NCBI GenBank assembly: GCA_905373275.1
Contig: CAJPSI010000028.1
Coordinates: 1 to 8,953 of the forward strand
Reading direction: 5' to 3'
Source of the DNA: Candidatus Saccharibacteria bacterium UBA1103
GTDB lineage: Bacteria > Patescibacteriota > Saccharimonadia > Saccharimonadales > Saccharimonadaceae
Length of the DNA: 8,953 nucleotides
Shown: piece by piece, positions 1 to 5,164 of the stretch
How the letters are laid out: each line of letters opens with the position of its first letter
Position numbering within the stretch: the first letter of the stretch is position 1
Program-made: the position numbers and the translations under genes
The notes under the pieces: generated by a model
Seen by the model: the letters and a program-made list of their open reading frames with translations, nothing else
The model's database searches: none
Told to the model about the DNA's origin: nothing

Positions 1-25
1 CACGTGGTAGTTTATACGGTGCCAA

Positions 26-84
26 GCCTGAGGAGACCACCTGTACTACTCGTACGCCAAAGAGTTATATATAGAGGGAAATTA
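26..84. repeat. Tandem repeat, copy 1 (unit about 111 bp)
   Basis: First of two copies of a non-coding repeat. The core at 26-55 matches 137-166 at 29 of 30 positions; the only difference is A36 versus G147. A second block, GAGGGAAATTA at 74-84, recurs at 185-195, also exactly 111 bp downstream. A shared TATA lies at 66-69 and 177-180. The sequence between the blocks is poorly conserved, so the match is mosaic and not a fresh duplication. The core ends in a small potential hairpin, GTAC-TACTC-GTAC (43-55). A weaker CTCTGAG match (92-98 versus 205-211) is shifted by 2 bp. Function is unknown. More copies could lie upstream of the window. Confidence 0.8.
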
Positions 85-136
85 CAACTTACTCTGAGTC
101 GCAAGAACTAATTATCACGCTTTGCGTTCTGCTGGA

Positions 137-195
137 GCCTGAGGAGGCCACCTGTACTACTCGTACCAACTCAAACTATACGTGGAGGGAAATTA
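137..195. repeat. Tandem repeat, copy 2 (unit about 111 bp)
   Basis: Second copy of the upstream repeat, with core 137-166 and block GAGGGAAATTA at 185-195. In this copy the core contains the near-palindrome AGGAGGCCACCT (10 of 12 positions symmetric), and the GTAC-TACTC-GTAC hairpin is at 154-166. The second block supplies a Shine-Dalgarno-like GGAGGG (184-189), 5 nt before an ATG (195-197). That ATG opens a six-codon frame (M-D-Y-A-L-S, stop TAG at 213-215). Copy 1 has no ATG at the matching place. Whether the element acts as DNA, as RNA or as a leader peptide cannot be decided from the sequence. Confidence 0.8.
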
Positions 196-225
196 TGGAC
201 TATGCTCTGAGCTAGTACAAACAGC

Positions 226-254
226 TTGATGCCGAACGGCCCAGCTTGTAGAAT
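226..254 (+). promoter_or_regulatory. Candidate promoter of the small membrane-protein gene
   Basis: A -35-like TTGATG (226-231; 4 of 6 matches to TTGACA) is followed by a 17-bp spacer and a -10-like TAGAAT (249-254; 5 of 6 matches to TATAAT). A start point about 7 nt beyond the -10 would be near 261, at or next to the ATG at 262. The mRNA would then be leaderless or nearly so. This fits the lack of any clear Shine-Dalgarno sequence before that ATG, in contrast to nearly every other gene in the window. It also argues against translation starting at TTG226 or ATG229, which lie inside the -35 element. Confidence 0.5.
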
Positions 255-261
255 AGTAGAA

Positions 262-609
262 ATGGCGAAAGTAAAAATATGGCTAAAAAGACGCACCTCT
301 CGGGGTGAAGGGCGACAAATCAAGCGCCAACCTCGGCTGAACGCCCGCAATCTCGACCGAGACATTCAGAAAAACCAGCTCATCTACTCGCACTACCTGC
401 TAAAATATGTAGTACTATTCGTCATCGGTCTCTGCTGGCTACGCATCGGCATCGTCGTCGGACCGCTCACCAGCCTCCCGATCGGTCTGATAATCGGTCT
501 CGTCGTTGTCAGCTTGGAGCGCTTTCGAACCAGCCGGAAAATCGAGCTGGCTATCCTGCTGGCAGCCGGTCTACTGAGCTACTTTCTCCCCGTCGGTCTG
601 GTGTTGTAA
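262..609 (+). CDS. Small basic membrane protein of unknown function
   Basis: I do not recognise this 115-residue protein. The first 48 residues are strongly basic (many Lys/Arg, e.g. KRRTSRGEGRQIKR near 9-22) and should be cytoplasmic. Three hydrophobic stretches follow, at roughly 49-67, 69-85 and 94-114. A charged linker, ERFRTSRK (86-93), separates the second from the third. The protein ends directly in the last hydrophobic segment. The frame is open further upstream to TTG226 and ATG229. I chose ATG262 because a good promoter (226-254) covers those earlier starts and because the protein then opens MAKVK. The gene sits 126 bp ahead of rplC in the same orientation, where S10 is often encoded. 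Its stop codon lies within the -35 of the presumed rplC promoter. A role in ribosome or membrane-insertion biology would be guesswork. Confidence 0.7.
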   Translation: MAKVKIWLKRRTSRGEGRQIKRQPRLNARNLDRDIQKNQLIYSHYLLKYVVLFVIGLCWLRIGIVVGPLTSLPIGLIIGLVVVSLERFRTSRKIELAILLAAGLLSYFLPVGLVL

Positions 610-632
610 AAGTAGACTATCCGTGATAGACT
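604..632 (+). promoter_or_regulatory. Candidate promoter of the rplC operon
   Basis: TTGTAA (604-609; 4 of 6 to TTGACA) is separated by 17 bp from TAGACT (627-632; 4 of 6 to TATAAT). An extended -10 TG dinucleotide sits at 624-625, in the right position (TGnTAGACT). The predicted start near 639 would give a leader of about 97 nt that includes the whole pseudoknot. The -35 overlaps the last codon and the TAA stop of the upstream gene. The AT-rich stretch TTAATATTAGATAG (640-653) could offer other -10 elements, but these have no good -35 and would start within the first stem of the leader. No terminator separates this promoter from the upstream gene, so readthrough is possible. Confidence 0.45.
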
Positions 633-638
633 AGCCTT

Positions 639-735
639 GTTAATATTAGATAGACGTCCCTGAGAACGTCTGTAAGTCTCTGATGAGTCGGAGATACTGC
701 AGATTCTCAGGCGTTTTAAGTGGAAAAGGGAAAGT
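639..735 (+). promoter_or_regulatory. Structured 5' leader of rplC with H-type pseudoknot
   Basis: Hand folding gives three helices. Stem 1 pairs 650-657 with 666-673 (8 bp including one U-G) around the 8-nt loop CCCTGAGA. Seven loop bases (CCTGAGA, 659-665) pair perfectly with TCTCAGG (705-711), forming a pseudoknot with a 1-nt first loop and no nucleotide between the helices, the classic H-type geometry. Between them a hairpin pairs 678-683 with 688-693 (loop TGAG), extended by 675-677/696-698 across a 2-nt bulge. The rplC ribosome binding site AAGGG lies 15-19 nt downstream. Autoregulatory leaders are well known for S10-type operons (L4 in E. coli), so control by an operon product is a reasonable inference; the ligand is unknown. 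The TTTT run after the closing strand (714-717) is too short for a convincing terminator. Confidence 0.55.
726..730 (+). promoter_or_regulatory. Ribosome binding site of rplC
   Basis: AAGGG lies 5 nt before the ATG at 736, in a purine-only run (GGAAAAGGGAAAG, 722-734). It fixes the rplC start. It is weaker than the GGAGG sites inside the operon, which would leave room for control by the leader structure just upstream. Confidence 0.6.
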
Positions 736-1374
736 ATGCATACTTTAATCGGTACCAAACTTGGTATGACCCAGATCCTTGGCGAAGGTGGCGTGGTGAT
801 CCCGATCACCGTCATTGCAGCCGGTCCTTGTACTGTCACTCAGGTGAAGTCGCTCGAGCATGACGGCTATAATGCAGTACAGCTGGGCTATGGGAATGGG
901 AAGAACCTGAGCAATGCCGTTGCCGGGCATGTTAAAGCATCCGGTGCAACTCCTAAAGTGATTCGTGAGGTGCGTCTAGACGAGTTGGGTGAGGAGAAAG
1001 TCGGCGATACTATCAGTGCCGACATTTTTAATGTTGGCGATAGCGTCGATGTCAGAGGGATCAGCAAGGGTAAAGGCTGGGCGGGCACGATCAAGCGCCA
1101 CAACTTCCATCGACAGCGTAAAACTCACGGTGGCAAAGGTAACACCAGGAAGATAGGCTCAATCGGCTCGATGTACCCGCAGCGAATCTGGAAGGGTCAC
1201 CCCATGGCGGGTCAAATGGGCGGCGAGCAGGTCACCGTCAAGAACTTATCAGTCGCCTACATTGACTCGGCTAAGAACCTGATCGGGGTTAAGGGCGCCG
1301 TCCCCGGACCGAAGAAGGGTATAGTGGTGATTAGCTCGGCGAAGCAGTTCGGACACGGAAAGGAGGCTAAGTAA
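736..1374 (+). CDS. rplC: 50S ribosomal protein L3 (uL3)
   Basis: L3 (212 aa, normal bacterial length) binds near the 3' end of 23S rRNA, starts 50S assembly and sends a loop towards the peptidyl-transferase centre. The N-terminal signature GTKLGMTQ is at residues 6-13. The central loop HGGKGNTRKIGSIG is at 131-144. WKGHPMAGQMG (152-162) contains Gln160, at the place where E. coli L3 is N5-methylated by PrmB; many other bacteria have His there. KGAVPGPKKG (186-195) is the usual C-terminal motif. It is the first gene of the ribosomal run here; S10, the usual first gene, does not precede it. Its stop overlaps the rplD start as TAATG. Confidence 0.98.
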   Translation: MHTLIGTKLGMTQILGEGGVVIPITVIAAGPCTVTQVKSLEHDGYNAVQLGYGNGKNLSNAVAGHVKASGATPKVIREVRLDELGEEKVGDTISADIFNVGDSVDVRGISKGKGWAGTIKRHNFHRQRKTHGGKGNTRKIGSIGSMYPQRIWKGHPMAGQMGGEQVTVKNLSVAYIDSAKNLIGVKGAVPGPKKGIVVISSAKQFGHGKEAK

Positions 1375-1973
1375 TGGCTAATGCGAAGTTAGACGACGCT
1401 GTCTTCGCTGTCGACGTGGCGAACCATCAGCTACTTAGATTGGCTTACGACAGTTACCTGGCAGCCAGCCGACAAGTCGGAGCTAAGACTAAGACGAGGG
1501 GTGAAGTGCGAGGTGGTGGACGTAAACCATGGCGCCAGAAAGGCACCGGGCGAGCCCGCTTCGGCTCCAGTCGTAACCCGATCTGGCGGGGCGGTGGTGT
1601 CGCTTTCGGTCCATCGGGTATCGAGAACTACACCAAGCGATTGTCCAAGGCGAGCAAGCGGACGGCTATCCGACAAGCTCTGTCTCTGGCCAATAAGTCG
1701 GGCGAGATTACCGTCGTAGATGATTTCAAGTCTACTGGCAAGACCAAAGACGCCGTCAAGCTGATTCAGTCGGCCGGTCTAGCTGACCGACGCCGTATTC
1801 TACTGGTCGACAACAAGACGACTGAGAAGATTTATGCGACTTCTAACTTAGCGAATCTTGAGCTGGTTAGCCCGACTTATCTCAGCGTCTATCACATTCT
1901 TAACGCCGATGCGATCATCTTTACTAAGCCGGCCCTTGAGGCAACGACCGAGTGGCTGAAGGAGGACAAGTAA
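1374..1973 (+). CDS. rplD: 50S ribosomal protein L4 (uL4)
   Basis: L4 (199 aa) is a primary 23S binder whose extended loop lines the peptide exit tunnel; in E. coli it also represses its own operon by transcription attenuation and translational control. The diagnostic tunnel-loop block runs from about residue 38 to 80: KTKTRGEVRGGGRKPWRQKG followed by TGRARFGSSRNPIWRGGGVAFGP. The C-terminal domain (about 110-199) is the typical alpha/beta core, with VVDDF (114-118) and ILLVD (142-146). The ATG shares its A with the rplC stop, and GGAGG lies just upstream within the end of rplC. L4 is the first candidate to test as ligand of the leader at 639-735, by analogy with E. coli only. Confidence 0.98.
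   Translation: MANAKLDDAVFAVDVANHQLLRLAYDSYLAASRQVGAKTKTRGEVRGGGRKPWRQKGTGRARFGSSRNPIWRGGGVAFGPSGIENYTKRLSKASKRTAIRQALSLANKSGEITVVDDFKSTGKTKDAVKLIQSAGLADRRRILLVDNKTTEKIYATSNLANLELVSPTYLSVYHILNADAIIFTKPALEATTEWLKEDK
1959..1966 (+). promoter_or_regulatory. Ribosome binding site that decides the rplW start
   Basis: AAGGAGGA inside the 3' end of rplD lies 6 nt before the ATG at 1973. It shows that L23 begins at MVISPR and not at the in-frame GTG at 1952, which would put the Shine-Dalgarno inside the coding sequence and add seven residues that do not fit the family. Confidence 0.8.
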
Positions 1974-2281
1974 TGGTTATTTCCCCGAGAATCTCAGAGA
2001 AGAGCTACGCTCTGTCCCGCCGGAATATCTACGTCTTTGACGTACCGATGGGTGCTAATAAAGCCGAGGTAATCAGAGAGCTGGCTCGGGAGTACCCCGA
2101 CCTGGAGGTAGCCGATGTCCGCCTGATGGTAGCCAAGGGTAAAGTCAAGGCGACTAACCGGGGCAAGCGAGCTCGCCCAGGCGAGACCAGGCATTCTGAT
2201 AGCAAGAAGGCGTATGTAACGGTGACTAAAGGTGAGCTAGATGTCTTTAAGGATCTAGCGAAAGACAGGGAGGAGAAATAA
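1973..2281 (+). CDS. rplW: 50S ribosomal protein L23 (uL23)
   Basis: L23 (102 aa) sits at the rim of the polypeptide exit tunnel and is the docking site for trigger factor and the signal recognition particle. The opening ISPRISEKSY (residues 3-12) is the family's N-terminal signature. The hydrophobic strand YVFDV (20-24) and NKAEVIREL (29-37) follow. The basic loop KGKVKATNRGKRARPG (55-70) and the strand KKAYVTVTKG (78-87) close the domain. The length is normal. The ATG overlaps the rplD TAA (TAATG), and the stop overlaps the rplB ATG in the same way. Confidence 0.97.
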   Translation: MVISPRISEKSYALSRRNIYVFDVPMGANKAEVIRELAREYPDLEVADVRLMVAKGKVKATNRGKRARPGETRHSDSKKAYVTVTKGELDVFKDLAKDREEK

Positions 2282-3129
2282 TGGCAGTCAAGCGAATGGC
2301 TCCGACAACTCCTGCTCGACGAGGTATGACCTCGCAGGACTTTGACCAGATCACCACCAAGAAGCCGGTCAAGAGTCTGATCGTAGCCAGGAAGCAAAAG
2401 TCAGGGCGTAATAATACAGGTAGGATAACCAGTCGGCATCGAGGTGGCGGGGCTAAGCGATTTATTCGCCTAGTTGAGTTTAACCCCGAGGCCGGACTGA
2501 AAGCGACGGTCGAACACATTGAGTACGACCCGGGTCGGACGGCTCGAATTGCTCGCCTGAGAGATGAGAGTGGACGCCTCAGCTATACGCTGGCTACTCA
2601 TGGTATGAGGCAAGGGCAGGTAGTCCAAGTCTCCGGCGACAACACTCCGGCGGCGATTGAGCAGGGTAATCGTCTCAAGCTGCGGGATATTCCACTTGGT
2701 TCAACTATCAATAATATTGAATTAGTAGCCGGTCGAGGTGGTCAAGCAGTCCGCTCGGCCGGAGCCAGCGCTCAACTAACCGCTAAAGAAGGTAAGTATG
2801 CGATGGTGCGGATGCCTTCCGGTGAAGTGCGCAAGTTTCACCTGGAGTGCATGGCTACTCTTGGCTCGATCGGCAATGAGCAGCACCAGAATATCAAGAT
2901 CGGCTCGGCCGGTCGCAAGCGTCACCTCGGTATCCGACCGCGAGTGCGTGGTGTGGCGATGAATGCCGTAGATCACCCGCACGGTGGTGGTGATGGCGGT
3001 CAGCACGGTACCGGTAAGCCGCCTCGCACACCTTGGGGTCAGCTGACTCTGGGTAAGCGAACTCGTCGACGTAAATCAACTAACAATATGATCGTCAAAA
3101 GTCGCCATGATGCGAAGAGGAGGAAATAA
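2281..3129 (+). CDS. rplB: 50S ribosomal protein L2 (uL2)
   Basis: L2 (282 aa, slightly longer than the 273 of E. coli) is needed for subunit association, tRNA binding and peptidyl transfer. Residues 40-60 (KSGRNNTGRITSRHRGGGAK within it) are the N-terminal OB-fold signature. VDHPHGGGDGG (230-240) holds the conserved His pair H232/H234 near the peptidyl-transferase centre; the second corresponds to the functionally important His229 region of E. coli. The tail TPWGQLTLGKRTRRRK (250-265) is typical. A small departure is MNA (227-229) where most bacteria have MNP. The stop TAA directly abuts the rpsS ATG, whose ribosome binding site AGGAGG lies in the last codons of rplB. Confidence 0.98.
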   Translation: MAVKRMAPTTPARRGMTSQDFDQITTKKPVKSLIVARKQKSGRNNTGRITSRHRGGGAKRFIRLVEFNPEAGLKATVEHIEYDPGRTARIARLRDESGRLSYTLATHGMRQGQVVQVSGDNTPAAIEQGNRLKLRDIPLGSTINNIELVAGRGGQAVRSAGASAQLTAKEGKYAMVRMPSGEVRKFHLECMATLGSIGNEQHQNIKIGSAGRKRHLGIRPRVRGVAMNAVDHPHGGGDGGQHGTGKPPRTPWGQLTLGKRTRRRKSTNNMIVKSRHDAKRRK

Positions 3130-3393
3130 ATGAGTAGAAGCCTGAAGAAAGGGCCGTATGTCGACGTCAAACTGGCAAGGAAGATAGCCGGCTTGTCGAC
3201 AGATGATCGGACAGTCATCAAGACTTGGGCACGAGCCTCGACGGTCACTCCGGAGATGGTCAGCCGGACTATAGCGGTGCATAATGGTCGGGTGCATGTG
3301 CCGGTCTTCATCAGTGAAAATATGGTTGGCCACAAGCTGGGTGAGTTTGCTCCGACCCGCAAGTTCCGTAAGCATGGAGGGAAAAAGAAATGA
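3130..3393 (+). CDS. rpsS: 30S ribosomal protein S19 (uS19)
   Basis: S19 (87 aa) is in the 30S head, binds 16S rRNA together with S13 and contacts the A-site side and the 50S bridge. The entire family pattern is visible: RSLKKGPYVD (3-12), KTWARAST (31-38), AVHNGRVHVPVF (49-60), and MVGHKLGEFAPTRKFRKH (65-82). The Lys-rich end GGKKK is common. Its UGA stop overlaps the rplV start as ATGA, which shows that UGA is a true stop codon in this organism. Confidence 0.98.
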   Translation: MSRSLKKGPYVDVKLARKIAGLSTDDRTVIKTWARASTVTPEMVSRTIAVHNGRVHVPVFISENMVGHKLGEFAPTRKFRKHGGKKK

Positions 3394-3815
3394 GCGATAA
3401 CTTATCAGCTCGGGCGATACTCAATGGTCTGCGTCTAGCCCCCCGCAAGGTTTCGCTTGTCGCCGGTCTGGTGCGTGGTCGCACCGTCGAAGATGCGATA
3501 GTCATCCTCGGACACACTCCGAAGCGGGCAGCTAAGCCACTGCTTAAGTTACTGGAGAGTGTACGGGCGAATGCCATCAATAATCATAACCTCAAGTCGG
3601 AGGGGCTCAGGATTAGCACCCTCTCGGTGACGGCCGGTGCCAGACTGAAGCGTTTCCGACCCGTTTCCCGCGGTCAAGCTCATCCTTACCAGAGGCGAAC
3701 CAGTAATATTTTAGTGGTGGTTAGCGGAGTGGCGAAGCCGGCTAAACAAGCTAAGAAGTCGGAGCCCAAGCAAAATAAGGAGGTGGCTAAGCCGACCAAG
3801 AAGGAGAGCAAGTAA
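3390..3815 (+). CDS. rplV: 50S ribosomal protein L22 (uL22) with Lys-rich tail
   Basis: L22 spans the exit tunnel: its globular part lies at the tunnel rim and a long beta-hairpin lines the constriction, where macrolide-resistance mutations occur in other bacteria. The core occupies residues 1-115, with ILNGLRLAPRKVSLVAGLVR (10-29), the hairpin region about 81-105 and the closing strand RRTSNILVVVSG (102-113). At 141 aa the protein is about 30 longer than the usual 110. The excess is a tail from residue 116 with ten lysines and three glutamates, low in complexity and probably disordered. The ATGA overlap with rpsS and TAATG with rpsC imply translational coupling. Confidence 0.97.
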   Translation: MSDNLSARAILNGLRLAPRKVSLVAGLVRGRTVEDAIVILGHTPKRAAKPLLKLLESVRANAINNHNLKSEGLRISTLSVTAGARLKRFRPVSRGQAHPYQRRTSNILVVVSGVAKPAKQAKKSEPKQNKEVAKPTKKESK

Positions 3816-4447
3816 TGGGTCAGAAAGTAAATCCGATTAGCATGCGGATCCAGAGCACGAAGAACTGGACGAGCAAATGGTTTGCTAGTGGCAAAAAGAG
3901 CTTTGCCAACTGGCTGGCTATGGATATCAAGCTGCGTCGGACGATTGAGCAACGCTTTACCAGTCGGGCAGTGATTGATCGGATCGACATTGAGCGGTCA
4001 GCCGGTCAGACAGTAATTAACATCTGGACTTCTAAGGCCGGTATCGTGATTGGTCGAGGTGGTGCCGGCGTACAGGAGCTCAAAGCTCAGCTGGAAAAGA
4101 TTGCCGGTGAGCCGATTCGCCTCAATATAGAAGAGATCAAGCGTCCCGACCTGGCTGCTAAGATAGTTAGCGAGAATATCGCCCGTCAGCTGGAGCGTCG
4201 CATTAACTTCCGTCGGGCTATCAAGTCAGCTATTCAGAATATCATGTCGGCAGGGGCTAAAGGTGTCCGGATCGAGGTGGCGGGGCGTCTGAACGGGGCA
4301 GAAATGTCTCGCCGAGAGAAGTTCATCGAAGGCTCAGTGCCGCTACACACCATCCGAGCCAATATCGACTACAATCTGGCGGTGGCTCGAACACCGGCCG
4401 GGACGATCGGTATCAAGGTGTGGATTAATAAGGGAGAGAGGCGTTAG
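3815..4447 (+). CDS. rpsC: 30S ribosomal protein S3 (uS3)
   Basis: S3 (210 aa) lies in the 30S head at the mRNA entry channel and takes part in mRNA unwinding. The start MGQKVNPISMR is the family signature (most have KVHP). A KH domain covers about residues 40-108, with the GXXG loop as GRGG (80-83) in AGIVIGRGGAG. The helicase-linked basic cluster is FRRAIKSA (132-139), matching the Arg/Arg/Lys triad known in E. coli S3. The C-terminal domain has GAKGVRIEVAGRLNGAEMSR (147-166) and ANIDY (182-186). The protein ends at GERR without a long tail. The TAG stop directly abuts the rplP ATG. Confidence 0.98.
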   Translation: MGQKVNPISMRIQSTKNWTSKWFASGKKSFANWLAMDIKLRRTIEQRFTSRAVIDRIDIERSAGQTVINIWTSKAGIVIGRGGAGVQELKAQLEKIAGEPIRLNIEEIKRPDLAAKIVSENIARQLERRINFRRAIKSAIQNIMSAGAKGVRIEVAGRLNGAEMSRREKFIEGSVPLHTIRANIDYNLAVARTPAGTIGIKVWINKGERR

Positions 4448-4861
4448 ATGTTACTACCAAAACGAACCAAGTATCGCAAAGCCTTCAAAGGTCGCAATGA
4501 CGGCGTAGCGACCCGTTGCAATCGTCTCGCCTTTGGTGACTATGGCTTGCAGAGTCTGAGTAACGAGCGTATCACCAGTCGTCAGATCGAGGCGGCTCGT
4601 CGGGCAATTACCGGGCAGACTAAGCGTGGCGGTAAGGTCTGGATCAGGATCTTCCCTCATACACCGGTGACTAACAAGCCATTGGGGCTGAAGATGGGCG
4701 GCGGTAAAGGCTCGCCGGAATATTTCGTAGCCAAGGTCAAGACCGGCACTATGCTCTTTGAGATGAACGGTGTTAGTGAAGATGTCGCCCGAGAGGCGAT
4801 GCGCCTGGCCGGGCATAAGCTACCGGTCAAGACTCGTTTTGTGAAACGGGAGGAGGCATAA
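4448..4861 (+). CDS. rplP: 50S ribosomal protein L16 (uL16)
   Basis: L16 (137 aa, normal length) helps position A-site tRNA and is among the last proteins to join the 50S. Signatures are MLLPKRTKYRKAFKGRN (1-17), FGDYGLQS (29-36), RQIEAARRAIT (45-55), KVWIRIFPHTPVTNKPLG (63-80) and MGGGKGSPEYFVA (83-95). Lys82 occupies the place of E. coli Arg81, which is hydroxylated by the oxygenase RoxA/YcfD, so that modification would not apply here. A GGGAGAG element in the end of rpsC serves as ribosome binding site. The gene ends 3 nt before rpmC. Confidence 0.98.
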   Translation: MLLPKRTKYRKAFKGRNDGVATRCNRLAFGDYGLQSLSNERITSRQIEAARRAITGQTKRGGKVWIRIFPHTPVTNKPLGLKMGGGKGSPEYFVAKVKTGTMLFEMNGVSEDVAREAMRLAGHKLPVKTRFVKREEA

Positions 4862-4864
4862 GCT

Positions 4865-5164
4865 ATGGCGGACAGTAAAGTAACTAAGTCGAAAAAGACG
4901 ACCAAGCCGGTCGGGACGAAGCAGAGTGCCAAGCCGGCCAAGCGTTCGACTGCCGATCTGCTTAATGATCTGCGGAGCTCTTCGCAGGCTCAGCTGAATA
5001 ATGCTTTGATCGAAGCGAAAGCCGACCTCAAGAAGGCTCAGCAGATGCTGAAGGCGGGCGAGCTGCCGGCCAGTCATGTCATCAAGCAGATGAAAGCTAA
5101 GATAGCTCGGATTCATACCGTTATGACGGAAAGTAAGAATAACAAGGATAAGGAGGCGAAATGA
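4865..5164 (+). CDS. rpmC: 50S ribosomal protein L29 (uL29) with basic N-terminal extension
   Basis: L29 is a small helical hairpin at the tunnel exit, beside L23. The family core is visible from about residue 28: TADLLNDLRSSSQAQLNNAL, then a second helix ending KQMKAKIARIHTVMTE (74-89), matching the usual IARI-TV-E ending. At 99 aa it is clearly longer than the usual 60-70. The excess is a 27-residue N-terminal stretch with nine Lys/Arg and one Asp. The start is supported by GGGAGGAGG-like purines (4849-4856), 8 nt before ATG4865, and by the 3-nt gap to rplP. No internal ATG lies near the core start, so the extension is not an annotation error. The UGA stop overlaps rpsQ as ATGA. Confidence 0.93.
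   Translation: MADSKVTKSKKTTKPVGTKQSAKPAKRSTADLLNDLRSSSQAQLNNALIEAKADLKKAQQMLKAGELPASHVIKQMKAKIARIHTVMTESKNNKDKEAK

Noticed and set aside
26..166. CRISPR-like pair of 30-bp repeats
   Set aside because: Only two copies, with an 81-bp interval that itself contains a second conserved block; no further units and no cas genes.
75..215. Open frame through both repeats (unit of 111 bp = 37 codons, same frame in both)
   Set aside because: No start codon or ribosome binding site at its beginning, in-frame stop at 72-74, and conservation is in nucleotide blocks without a coding pattern. A partial upstream gene ending at 72-74 cannot be excluded but shows no recognisable features.
171..365. Minus-strand open frame opposite the promoter and the membrane-protein gene
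   Set aside because: No ribosome binding site, no recognisable domain, and it covers the repeat and promoter on the other strand; treated as a shadow.
704..717. Intrinsic terminator before rplC (TTCTCAGG followed by CGTTTT)
   Set aside because: Only four T, two bases away from the helix, and the pairing partner lies 38 nt upstream beyond another hairpin. Attenuation is conceivable but not supported.
1952..1972. Upstream GTG start for rplW
   Set aside because: It would put the clear AAGGAGGA ribosome binding site inside the gene; ATG1973 with TAATG overlap fits the family N-terminus.
2029..2397. Long minus-strand open frame opposite rplW/rplB, and similar ones opposite rplP, rpmC and rpsE
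   Set aside because: All lie antisense to unmistakable ribosomal-protein genes, have Ser/Arg/Leu-rich compositions typical of shadow frames, and lack ribosome binding sites.
3391..5164. Possible UGA recoding (as in SR1/Gracilibacteria)
   Set aside because: UGA ends rpsS and rpmC exactly where the families end and overlaps the next start; no in-frame UGA interrupts any gene.
4865..5164. Misannotated start as the cause of the long L29
   Set aside because: There is no ATG, GTG or TTG just ahead of the conserved core with a ribosome binding site, while ATG4865 has one and lies 3 nt after rplP.
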